Below are positions 12,556-23,029 of a stretch of 64,000 nucleotides of DNA, in pieces. A model generated the notes under the pieces. The model was given only the letters and a program-made list of their open reading frames with translations. It made no database searches and was not told the origin of the DNA. Location: contig OY743168.1 in assembly GCA_963555705.1 (NCBI GenBank), forward strand, positions 99,527,925-99,591,924, in the 5' to 3' direction. How positions within the stretch are numbered: the first letter of the stretch is position 1; each line of letters begins with the position of its first letter. The position numbers and the translations under genes are program-made. Origin of the DNA: Ligustrum vulgare (taxonomy: Eukaryota > Streptophyta > Magnoliopsida > Lamiales > Oleaceae).

Positions 12556-12869
12556 AATTTATCATTTTGAACTATATATTCGATAGAATAAAGTGACTTA
12601 TTGGCTAAGACGAAGCGTACGGAGAATTTAAAGAAATTGAAGTCATTCCCGCTCAACTTTGCACTCGTCGGATTTGAGGTAGACTCGCACTTATTAATTG
12701 ATTTAAATTATGATTTCATATAAATGTCATGTGACTTGTGAAAGTCAATTTTTAAGAAAAACAAGTATGTTTTTATGAAAGGTAAATATACCTTATGTTT
12801 TTATGAAAAGTAAGTATACCCTATGTTTTTACGATAATGTTTTATATGTTTTGGATCATTGCTATGCAC

Positions 12870-13265
12870 ATAAGAATTCTTACCACCTATGTTCGGTAGA
12901 ATTCTGTGTCTCCATAAGTTTATGAGGATTTACCACCTAAGTTCGGTAAAATTCCTGTCTTTCCATATGTTTATGAGGATTTACCACCTAAGTTCGGTAA
13001 AATTCCTGTCGCGTATGTTTATGAGGATTTCGATCCTATCTTATGTTATGATGGAAATGATCCCTATGAATTTCATGAATTATGTTTTGGTATACTTACT
13101 GTTATTATGATACTTACTACATAAGAATTCTTACCACCTAAGTTCGGTAAAATTCTTATGTTTATGAGGATTTCGATTTTATCCTATGTTATGATGAAAA
13201 CTTACTGTTATTATGATTTTACTGCATAAGAATTCTTGCCACCTAAGTTCGGTAAAGTTCTTGTG
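12870..13265 (+). repeat. array of hairpin-forming repeats in the 5' LTR
   Basis: Five units carry TTACC-ACCTAAGTTC-GGTAA, an inverted repeat with a ten-base loop, separated by TTTATGAGGATT-type text. The unit at 13120-13160 is extended: AAGAATTCTTACC faces GGTAAAATTCTT, giving a long stem with one mismatch. The same array is in the 3' LTR at about 19612-20007. Confidence 0.85.
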
Positions 13266-13962
13266 TCTCCCTATGTTTATGAGGATTTCAATCCTATCTT
13301 ATGTTATGATTTCAAAAGAAATTATGCTTGGCATAATTAAAATGTTTTTATAAGTATATGGTTTTCAAGGAGCTGTTTTCAAAGAGCTGTTTTCAAAGAG
13401 CTGTTTTCAAAGAGCCTATGATTTGCAAAATATGTCCCGTGCTGTAATGCACAATATGAGTTTTATCAAGAGCAGTTTTATAAAGAAGCTCTATCAATGC
13501 CCGTTTTATAAAGAGCCGGGATTTATGTGTTTAATCATCTTATAAATTAAATTAATATGCGATGAGTCTACTGAGTATTTCCCCCATGAAATACTCACCC
13601 TACTTTTTAACAGTTTTGCAGATTTCGGAGACGGTGGCGAGCGATGAATGATGGTGGCAATAATCGTTGAACGGTTGAAAGTTTGACGTTAATGATTTCC
13701 GTATTTTCCAAACAATCGAATAATTTAGAGAAGTTCATTTATTTGAGAAATTATGATATTGGCAATTTCTTTACAATATTAATGGTTCGATTTACTATTT
13801 CAAATGGTTTCATAAATGTTTTCAATTTTAGCGGCCATTACAGTTTATTTAATGTTGCAAAAAATGAATTTCAATTATTTCTTCCGCAAAAAATATTATT
13901 CGAAAAATTTAGACAGAAAATGACGTAGTGAATCGGGTATACGGAACTCGGGGCGCTACAAG

Positions 13963-13975
13963 TTGGTATCAGAGC
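13963..13975 (+). promoter_or_regulatory. primer-binding site of the LARD-like element
   Basis: TTGGTATCAGAGC starts two bases after the LTR. It is complementary to the 3' end of initiator tRNA-Met, as is usual for Tekay/Del gypsy and many copia elements. It fixes the element's orientation as plus. Confidence 0.9.
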
Positions 13976-14929
13976 TAGTCTGCGTTTCTGTAGACTGGAA
14001 AAATTTTCAAAAAGAATTTTCAAGAAATATTTTCCATTATAAAATATTATTGATGAAGATTGCCACTGCCATCATTTCGTTCCACCAACTCCGAGGTAAA
14101 GAAGTTTATGATGTTTAAAGTTATTTCAGTATTTCGAATACTCATTTTACTAATTTATGAGAAAGAATGAAGAGTATTTCGGATACTTATGATTTATGAG
14201 AAATAAGAATGTATTTCTTCGAAAATAATGATGTTGTTATGCTTTGTCATAACTTATATGCTTTAATGTATGATTATGAGAAATTTTTTTAAAAGAAAAC
14301 GAGTGTTGAGCATAATGGGAATAATATGATTTTATTGAGAATTAAGTAATGGATATTATGTTGAGTTAATTTATTATGCCTCTATGTTGAAGAGAAATTT
14401 ATTATGAAGTTTGGCTTTGTGAATAAATTTTGGGAATATGATTTATGGCATATATTTATAAGTATGAGTAACTTTTGAGCCAATTAAGGTATCGAAGGAA
14501 GTGATATTGTGATATTGAAAAATATGATTTGAAATTGTTATGTTGAGGAATTATGAATTGAATTATGAGATATTTTTGATGATATTGAAGTGTTGGAATC
14601 ATTTTCAATATTTTTAGATCGTTGTGATCAAATGTGGAGTTATTTATTATTGTGAGTTATGAAGTATGCTTATGGTTTGGAATAAGTCCAAATTACAAGG
14701 GAGACTCTGTTCAGAATTTTATCAATTTGGAATTAAGAGCATAATATGATAAGCATCCACTAAAGGGATTAAGGTTAGACATGCAAGATCATTTACATCA
14801 CAAACGAGATTTAGTAGATGATAGCAGAGATTTTATTATTTTCTCATAAGGAGAACACACAAGAGTCACACTGGAAAGGAAATACATGAAACACACGAAA
14901 GCATAAGAGAAAAACATGGAAAGATCCTC
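13976..14929. other. non-coding interior of the LARD-like element, left part
   Basis: AT-rich, with no gag or pol frame. From about 14280 to 14555 it matches 29800-30075 of the second gypsy element (shared TTGGGAATATGATTT and GGCATATATTTATAAGTATG). After 14555 the similarity stops. At 14670-14730 is an LTR-type motif (AAGTCCAAATTAC, then GGGAGACTCTG) also seen at 28630, 35510, 59165 and 62320. Confidence 0.7.
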
Positions 14930-15135
14930 AGAATGAGAGATGTGTTTCCGGAGTAGCCGTATCCTACCACCTCTGATCTTTTGAGGAAATAAAGAAACCT
15001 TCAAAGAGGTGTGTTTCGAGAGTAAGAATACTCCGTAATCTACCACCTGGAACCTTTGAAGTACACACAAGATTTAAACATTAAGGAAATCCTAGTAAAT
15101 GGAGGGGTGTCTCGAGAGTGAGAATACTCCGTACT
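14930..15135 (-). repeat. three tandem covarying hairpins beyond the LOG gene
   Basis: Three related units, each with a nested stem. The middle unit (about 15000-15060) pairs CTTCAAAG with CTTTGAAG, AGGTG with CACCT, and GAGTA-AGAA-TACTC at the tip. The first (about 14926-14985) pairs CCTCA with TGAGG, AGAG with CTCT, and GGAGTA-GCCG-TATCC. The third (about 15100-15140) pairs GGGGT with ACCCC and has tip GAGTG-AGAA-TACTC. The stems differ in sequence but keep pairing. In the orientation of the LOG gene they fall in its 3' untranslated region. Confidence 0.75.
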
Positions 15136-15157
15136 CTACCCCCACCTATTCTAAGAT

Positions 15158-15811
15158 TCAAAGAGTTAAGTTTACATTAACCGGACTCCATTTTCGCTTG
15201 ATTCCCCTTCCTTGCGACCAATCTATCTTAACTCCTGCTGGATCTTGTATTGAGATATATGACTGCAGCTTATCCAGTAGTTCATCAATAGTAGGAGCAG
15301 AAATAAGAAGCCTTCTGGAAAATGGAGAGATGAATCCCTGTTCCACAGCATAATCAAGAAAGGTTAACAAACCATCAAAGAAATTGTTAACATTCAGAAG
15401 CCCAATAGGCTTAGTATGGAGATCTAGTTGAGCCCACGAGGTAATGTTAAAAATTTCTTCTAAGGTACCAAAACCTCCGGGCAGGGCTATAAAGGCATCA
15501 GAACCATATAGCATACAAGTTATGCGTTCATGGATGGATAAGGTTTGAACTTCATGCCCTCGTGTTTTGCCTGCAACATCTACCAAAGGGACAGGTATAA
15601 CACCGATTACTTTTGATTTCTCTGCAAGAGCTGATTGGGAAACACAACCCATTAGACCACTGCTACCACCCCCATATACAAGAGTGATACCTTTTTCCCC
15701 CAGTTTCTTTCCAAGATCTACGGCCGCTTCTAGATAACCGAAGCCTTTCCCTACTTTTGATCCACAAAATACACAAATAGTTTTGATCTGTCGAAGTTTT
15801 GGTGCTTCCAT
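15158..15811 (-). CDS. LOG-like: LOG-type cytokinin riboside 5'-monophosphate phosphoribohydrolase, intronless
   Basis: 217 residues, the usual plant LOG length. LOG enzymes release active cytokinin base from the nucleotide form in one hydrolytic step in cytosol or nucleus. Visible blocks are ICVFCGSKVGKGF (residues 12-24), LVYGGGSSGLMGCVSQ (44-59), GVIPVPLVD (70-78), the conserved arginine in HERITCM (R96), the family signature PGGFGTLEE (111-119) with its glutamates, and TSWAQL (124-129), followed by the usual KPIGLLN. All family landmarks are kept. Plant LOG genes normally have several introns; this one has none, which suggests origin from RNA. It lies antisense inside a young LTR element, 341 bp downstream of the zinc-finger frame on the same strand. 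A TATA-like box is about 79 bp upstream of the ATG. The C-terminal tail (KIDWSQGRGIKRKWSPVN) is not family-typical. Activity is inferred, not shown. Confidence 0.85.
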   Translation of the reverse strand: MEAPKLRQIKTICVFCGSKVGKGFGYLEAAVDLGKKLGEKGITLVYGGGSSGLMGCVSQSALAEKSKVIGVIPVPLVDVAGKTRGHEVQTLSIHERITCMLYGSDAFIALPGGFGTLEEIFNITSWAQLDLHTKPIGLLNVNNFFDGLLTFLDYAVEQGFISPFSRRLLISAPTIDELLDKLQSYISIQDPAGVKIDWSQGRGIKRKWSPVNVNLTL

Positions 15812-15884
15812 CTTTGATATTAAAGAAGGGAAAACTTACGAAGAAGATGTGATTTTGGGATGCCTGAACTATGAAATATGTTTG

Positions 15885-15896
15885 GCTATTTAAAGC
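15885..15896 (-). promoter_or_regulatory. TATA-like box upstream of the LOG-like gene
   Basis: On the minus strand the text is GGCTTTAAATAGCC, about 75-80 bp before the start codon: a normal TATA position for a short leader. A closely similar box precedes the zinc-finger frame. Confidence 0.5.
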
Positions 15897-15989
15897 CGGA
15901 AAAATTTACTGTTTTTGATTGATTCTGAAAAAGTAAAGATTCACTTTTTGACAAAATCGACCAACTTTTGACTATTTTATCAAAGATAT

Positions 15990-16095
15990 CACCTTTCGGT
16001 GATTTATTTCCAGCTTTATCAAACCTCGAGAAAAGAAAAATATATTTATTTCCAGCTTTATCAAAACTCGAGAAAGGAAAATATTTTTATTTCCA
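15990..16095. repeat. short tandem repeat between the two cargo genes
   Basis: Two to three copies of an approximately 43-base unit beginning TTATTTCCAGCTTTATCAAA and ending CTCGAGAAAGGAAAATAT. A small hairpin, CACC-TTTC-GGTG, lies just before at about 15991. Confidence 0.8.
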
Positions 16096-16151
16096 AAACG
16101 CGTTAAAGAAAATAGCAAAATATTTTAAAAAAGCATATCAAAAGATTTACC

Positions 16152-16718
16152 TTATATCATTGCTGAACTGCCAGAAGCCTCATTTTGTAAAACAGACTGG
16201 CAAACAGGATCTTTCGATATTATATTTTGGAGACTATAACGATTTTTGTCCTCGTTAAACTGAGCGTATAAGGAGAGAAGTTCACGTTGTACATAACCAC
16301 TTGGGTGCGTCTCAAGAGTCAGTCGAATATCATCCAAAGACTCCTTACTCAGTCCACCCTTTATGAATTCGATTTTATCATCCCGATTAGTAGAAGAATA
16401 TCCTACTGATTTGCAACGAGTATCACAATTCCAACGAGCACATTTGTAGCAACCACCCAGCCTTTTTGCTCTTCGTTTCTTTGCGAACGTGCTTTTGCCT
16501 AAACCAGGCATATGTTTTGGAAATGTTGATGGTAATTCACCAGATAGTCGAACCTTTGCTTCTATCAACCAGCGAACATCTTCTGGAATACCATGAGTCA
16601 TCAGCAACCTCAATCTTTCGAGTCTTATTCTATAGATCTTTCTCAGATCATTCATAGGAAGACTGGAATAATACTTGCGAATGTTAGAAAGGATGATATC
16701 CATTGTTTGATGATTCAA
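16152..16718 (-). CDS. basic zinc-finger protein resembling plant-virus nucleic-acid-binding protein
   Basis: 188 residues, with an alternative start at Met6 that better fits the TATA spacing. Residues 1-70 are helical-looking and charged. Next come a basic arm (STFAKKRRAKRLGG, 76-89), a four-cysteine finger C90-x2-C93-x4-C98-x3-C102, and a polar tail with KIEFIKGGL (115-123). The combination of a G(K/R)ST(F/Y)A opening, an arginine/lysine run, a compact four-Cys finger and a following F-I-x-x-G motif is, from memory, the layout of the small nucleic-acid-binding proteins of carla- and vitivirus-type filamentous plant RNA viruses, several of which suppress RNA silencing. Those proteins are usually shorter and lack the long N-terminal part. 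The frame is uninterrupted. It could instead be a host or retroelement zinc-knuckle protein; a profile search would decide. Confidence 0.6.
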   Translation of the reverse strand: MNHQTMDIILSNIRKYYSSLPMNDLRKIYRIRLERLRLLMTHGIPEDVRWLIEAKVRLSGELPSTFPKHMPGLGKSTFAKKRRAKRLGGCYKCARWNCDTRCKSVGYSSTNRDDKIEFIKGGLSKESLDDIRLTLETHPSGYVQRELLSLYAQFNEDKNRYSLQNIISKDPVCQSVLQNEASGSSAMI

Positions 16719-16733
16719 CCTCTTCCCAGCATG

Positions 16734-16746
16734 AACTATTTAAAAG
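16734..16746 (-). promoter_or_regulatory. TATA-like box upstream of the zinc-finger gene
   Basis: The minus strand reads GCGCTTTTAAATAGTTC, ending about 16 bp before the first ATG and about 31 bp before Met6. With a normal 25-35 bp TATA-to-start spacing, transcripts would begin near Met6. Confidence 0.45.
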
Positions 16747-17362
16747 CGCAAGGATATGAATGAATCCGCGTGATTTGTGTTACAGTAAGAAAGCATGGAA
16801 TAAAATAATGGATAAGAGGAGACAAGAAGTAATGCGCTGTTAAATTTTATCGATAAAGGAGATTTGATTTGAGATTTGGAATATTTTTCTTGGATTATGG
16901 GTACTGATATTTTGTTATAATAATGATAATCATGGTATAGTGTGATGATACGTGGAAAGTAAAATGAGTACCGTATTGAATCAGAATTCATACGTATATA
17001 CAAGTGAAAGAAATACTTTGCAGGAAATGTGGTGACATTTAAGTATAGAATCTTAGTTTTGGGAGATATTTGTTTACTGAATTTTGGGTTACAAATGTTG
17101 GAAAGATAAGTTGATGATATTATGTTGATATGTTACGTAGAGAGAATATTCAGGTAATTCTTTGATGATTTTGGGAATTTTCGATGATAAGAAAGGAAAA
17201 ATTATTATGATACGATATGTCAGTAAAGATTTGATGAATTTTTTACATACGATTGGGAATTGTTTTGATTATTTTGAGAATATTCGATGATAAGAAGAAG
17301 AGATTCTGATTAAGTATTCAGAAATTATAAGATTAAGTAAGTTTAATTTCGAGGACGAAATT

Positions 17363-17380
17363 ATTTTAAGGAGGTAAGAT
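17363..17380 (+). promoter_or_regulatory. polypurine tract of the LARD-like element
   Basis: AAGGAGGTAAGAT lies immediately before the 3' LTR and is preceded by CGAGGACGAAATTA, the block that ends Tekay/Del-type gypsy interiors. The second gypsy element has the equivalent at 32742-32764. Confidence 0.85.
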
Positions 17381-20300
17381 TATAGCGACTCAGAATTTTT
17401 ATGCAATAAATAATTATTTTAATATTTAGAAAATTGTGTCGCTACTATTTCATTTATTATTTTGAAGTTAACGCCGCGACGGATTCGTCTAGTCAAGTCA
17501 AGAAATATCGAATTTGTTCGATTTTAAATTAAATTTCCGAATTTCTAAAATTATGTTATTTTAATTGTTTATTCAAAGTATTATTTTCAGTCCAAAATAT
17601 ATCAGTTTTAATACAATTCCTTATACAAAAACATCATCATTATATATATATATATATTTTACATCTATTTCATATTCCATCTCATTATACAAACACCAAA
17701 GCATTTCCAACTAATCTCTACACAATTCCATCATCCTTCCATATCAAACAAATCATGATGTCTTCCATTATTCATTTTTTTTCTTTCTCCCACCTTCATT
17801 GTTTTCTTTCCATTTTCTTTCCCTTTGCACAAATCACACCCGAGCACCAACAAGACCATTTCAAACCACCACCTAAATTCCACAATAAACAAAGCAATTA
17901 TCATATAGACATTACACCTATTCTAATTCAAAACTCCAACCTGGTCCATTTTCATCATTCCCTCCACCTACTCCCATCTACTTTCAATCTCATAAGATTC
18001 CCAAACCTTCCATGTGCATCCACTTTACAGCTTCATCTCCATCTCCAGCTATCAACCCTCACCACACACTGCAAAACCAAGCATCATTATGTTCCTATAC
18101 CAAATTCTCCACTAATCAAATCACAATTTCATTTCCATCTACCTTAATACCACCACAGCTTTTCCATCATTATATCAATCCACTAACTCACAGCCATTCA
18201 CTGCTAAGCATCTTCTACTGCCCAGATTGAACTCCAAACCAACAGACTGCTTCAATCGAATTCATCACACTGAAATCAATCTGTCAACCAACAATCCTCA
18301 ATCCAGTTGCAGCCCCAAACCACAACCACGAAACCTATGTATCATCATCTCCATCCCACACTGCTCACGATCATTATCACCACCACAATACACAAAACTA
18401 GAAACCTGCCATCTCCACCTTCATCACCCGGAATCAGCCACCACCACTGCAATGTTAATCACAACCACCGCCTGAACCTCCATCGACGCCACTGCCCAAC
18501 TTCAATAGCAAATCAGAACAACTCCTATAACAACCCAACACAGTCTGCATTCCCAAATCCTAATCAACCCAACTGCCATCAACCAATCGAGTCTCTGACC
18601 AACTCCAATTCAGTGCCAAAGCCCCAAATCAAAATAAAACCCAAAACAAAAACCAAGAATCAATTTACCCATAGCACTTACCTCGAACTCCAATCAGTTT
18701 TGACCGGAGTTCCACCGGAAATCGCATCTCCAAACTCAGCCTCCAGTGTCTAGGTTTCACATCAAATTCGCTCCAAATCGCTAACCATTTACTGAACCAG
18801 TCACTGCCACATGATGTCCGAACCACCGCCGGAGTTGCGCCGGCAGTAGACCGGATATTTCTCAAATCCACCAGTTTCAGCCGCAACTCTCTGTCTCTCG
18901 TTTTCTCTCGTTTTCTCTGATCTGAAACGTAAAGGAAGAGAAGATATATTTGATATTATATTTTAACTTTTAAGATTTGCAAATTAGTCCTCAAGTTTCA
19001 AAAGGTTTTCAATTTAGTCCTTTCAGCTTTAAAGTTTTGCATTCCAGCCCTTAAAGTTTTAAATGAGTTTTAATTAGCCCTTTTATTTTAAAAATCTGGT
19101 CATTTCAGCCCCCTGCTGATTTAATTTATTTGATTTTAAGCCCAAGTTTCAAAAGTACTCATTTTAATCCCTCAACTTTCAAAGTATCCATTTGAGTCTT
19201 TCAACTATCAAAAGTATCCATTTAAGTCCCTCAACTTTCAAAAGTATTCAATTTAGTCCCTGAACTTTCAAAACATCAATTTTAGTCTTCAAATTATAAT
19301 TTATCATTTTGAACTATATATTCGATAGACTAAAGTGACTTATTGGCTAAGACGAAGCGTACGGAGAATTTAAAGAAATTGAAGTCATTCCCGCTCAACT
19401 TTGCACTCGTCGGATTTGAGGTAGACTCGCACTTATTAATTGATTTAAATTATGATTTCATATAAATGTCATGTGACTTGTGAAAGTCAATTTTTAAGAA
19501 AAACAAGTATGTTTTTATGAAAGGTAAATATACCTTATGTTTTTATGAAAAGTAAGTATACCCTATGTTTTTACGATAATGTTTTATATGTTTTGGATCA
19601 TTGCTATGCACATAAGAATTCTTACCACCTAAGTTCGGTAGAATTCTGTGTCTCCATAAGTTTATGAGGATTTACCACCTAAGTTTGGTAAGATTCCTGT
19701 CTTTCCATATGTTTATGAGGATTTACCACCTAAGTTCGGTAAAATTCCTGTCGCGTATGTTTATGAGGATTTCGATCCTATCTTATGTTATGATGGAAAT
19801 GATCCCTATGAATTTCATGAATTATGTTTTGGTATACTTACTGTTATTATGATACTTACTACATAAGAATTCTTACCACCTAAGTTCGGTAAAATTCTTA
19901 TGTTTATGAGGATTTCGATTTTATCCTATGTTATGATGAAAACTTACTGTTATTATGATTTTACTGCATAAGAATTCTTGCCACCTAAGTTCGGTAAAGT
20001 TCTTGTGTCTCCCTATGTTTATGAGGATTTCAATCCTATCTTATGTTATGATTTCAAAAGAAATTATGCTTGGCATAATTAAAATGTTTTTATAAGTATA
20101 TGGTTTTCAAGGAGCTGTTTTCAAAGAGCTGTTTTCAAAGAGCCTATGATTTGCAAAATATGTCCCGTGCTGTAATGCACAATATGAGTTTTATCAAGAG
20201 CAGTTTTATAAAGAAGCTCTATCAATGCCCGTTTTATAAAGAGCCGGGATTTATGTGTTTAATCATCTTATAAATTAAATTAATATGCGATGAGTCTACT

Positions 20301-20688
20301 GAGTATTTCCCCCATGAAATACTCACCCTACTTTTTAACAGTTTTGCAGATTTCGGAGACGGTGGCGAGCGATGAATGATGGTGGCAATAATCGTTGAAC
20401 GGTTGAAAGTTTGACGTTAATGATTTCCGTATTTTCCAAACAATCGAATAATTTAGAGAAGTTCATTTATTTGAGAAATTATGATATTGGCAATTTCTTT
20501 ACAATATTAATGGTTCGATTTACTATTTCAAATGGTTTCATAAATGTTTTCAATTTTAGCGGCCATTACAGTTTATTTAATGTTGCAAAAAATGAATTTC
20601 AATTATTTCTTCCGCAAAAAATATTATTCGAAAAATTTAGACAGAAAATGACGTAGTGAATCGGGTATACGGAACTCGGGGCGCTACA
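17381..20688 (+). repeat. 3' LTR of the LARD-like element
   Basis: 3,308 bp. The 12 bp length difference from the 5' LTR is fully explained by one fewer 14-base unit (AGCTGTTTTCAAAG) near 20130 and one extra AT in the microsatellite near 17645. Only a few base substitutions were seen. Confidence 0.95.
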
Positions 20689-20935
20689 AGTAATTAGTGA
20701 TGTAATTGCAATAGTCTAATTCATGTACCTATAATGATAAAATCATTTTCTACAATGCATGTCTATAGTGATGTAATACATTTTTGTCGTGAGTGTAAAT
20801 AATACATTTTTATTTTAATTAAATGCATGTCTGTATGTTTCATTTTTATGTCCCAAAAATTGTCTTAACTCCATAGGCTCTCTTTAGGGAAATTTGAGAA
20901 TATGATTATAATGCAATAAACGGGATAATCTGCAG

Positions 20936-21717
<782 letters not shown>

Positions 21718-22647
21718 ATGATCCCTGATCATCTTGCTTACATGTGATGGTAGTAAATTGTGGTGTTCTCTATCTTTGTTAAGGAATATATTGGTAATCC
21801 TCTTAGCTATAATTCAACTCCAGTTAGTTGTGTGGACAATTATTTCAATAGTCGGTGGTGGTGATCTGATTCCGCGGTAATGAATTTGGTGTTTTTATTG
21901 TGGGATGCACATGGTGATCTACTTTACTGATTACTGGTATTTTTTTTTTGTGAAAACTTTATTTTTTGGTAGATATCATTCACCTTTACATTTGCTGGTA
22001 ATGTAGTGAATTAATTGGTGGGTTATACTATTTTTGTATTACCATCTGGTTGCTCGTAATTAGTGTGTAATTACTGATTCAGTTGATGGTTCTGGTTTTT
22101 GATTGTGAGCTATGTACATATAACTGGTTGGGTAGAGTTTCCTTTCATTTTATCCCTTACTAATGATGTGACTTTATTGTTATGTTGGTTGAAGCCCTTG
22201 CCATGTTTTGATATCTGCACCTGTACTTCTATTTAGGGTCTATAGCCATTCGTGAAGCAGAAGCTCCATTATTGGAATATTCTATATGGTTGTGGAAAAA
22301 TCCATGAAGGAGACTAATCTCCGAGTTTTGATGATATAATAATAATTCAATAAAAAAAATGGACAGGTTGAGTAGATTATGAAACTGGAATAATGTGTTC
22401 TTCACAAAAAGGTACTATAAAAGAGCTTTAATTACCATAATCGAGGGTGGTTAGATTTCTACTCGTCTTAAAGATTATAGCGTCGCTGCAAGATACCTTT
22501 AGGATAAGTTTGATAGCGATAGTTGAATTTATGTGAAAAGAAATTGAATTTTAGGAAATTAGATTTTTAGAAATTTATTTTCTTGAAATTTGATTGATTT
22601 TAGGTTGCGTTCGATTAGATGATAGTAATTAGTGGTCTTTTTCCCAG
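21718..22647 (+). other. 3' flank of the H3.3 copy and remaining TPR intron
   Basis: 3'-UTR-like T-rich sequence after the histone stop, then AT-rich intron sequence up to the acceptor TTTTTCCCAG at 22638-22647. No other gene is seen. Confidence 0.55.
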
Positions 22648-23028
22648 TGGAAACTTGGAGCTTTCAGAAAAATGTTTTCAAGCATTTGTTTTAAAAACGC
22701 AAAGTCATCTCGTTGCTTTAATCAACTATGCGGCTATTCTTTTGTGCAAATCTGGTTCAGTTGTTGCAAGTATCACTTTAATAATTGAACATAATTCCCT
22801 TTTTTTTCTTCTTCTTTTCCCCTTTTGCAATCCCCTGTGGATGTTCGTTGTTGACATAGTATGAATAGATTTATTTTTGTCATGTTATTGAAGGATTATC
22901 TCCTTTCTCTTGTAAACTTTTAGATATTAACATAATAATATTATTAAACTGAGACTTCCCATATGTAGGTGCTAAGGCGAATGCTGATGGGTGGACTTCA
23001 TCAGACTTCTGTACCATTATCTCGTATT
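22648..23028 (+). pseudogene. further exons of the TPR-repeat protein gene
   Basis: Exon C (22648-22769) follows a TTTTTCCCAG acceptor. Joined in phase to exon B it reads YLQ-SGNLELSEKCFQAFVLK, then ALINYAAILLCKSGSVVA, a continuous pair of TPR helices. A next exon starts at 22969 (GAKANADGW), and HIWRHANY at about 23060 looks like a decayed remnant of the following TPR. No clean continuation was found after this. Exons B and C are 12 kb apart because the LTR element and an H3.3 copy lie in their intron. Confidence 0.65.
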
Positions 23029-23029
23029 A

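Larger units (their letters stand above)
10641..13960 (+). repeat. 5' LTR of the LARD-like element
   Basis: 3,320 bp, nearly identical to 17381-20688. It contains a C-rich, TCA/CCA-rich stretch with long but compositionally biased open frames (11013-12011), a tandem repeat (12235-12555) and a hairpin array (12870-13265). It ends GGGGCGCTACA directly before the primer-binding site. Confidence 0.95.
10641..20688 (+). mobile_element. complete LARD-like LTR retrotransposon with antisense cargo genes
   Basis: Two LTRs (10641-13960 and 17381-20688) flank a 3,420 bp interior with no gag, protease, reverse transcriptase or integrase. The TSD AGTAA is perfect at 10636-10640 and 20689-20693. The LTR ends are TATAGCG...CGCTACA (first pair TA instead of TG in both copies). 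The primer-binding site (13963) and polypurine tract (17363-17380) place its sense strand on plus. Long LTRs with a gene-less interior fit the LARD class, which depends on enzymes from a helper; the PBS and the GAGGACGAAAT block before the PPT point to Tekay/Del gypsy elements. Both extra reading frames run antisense. By eye the LTRs differ by only a few substitutions, one 14-base unit and one AT step, so the insertion is recent. Confidence 0.92.
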
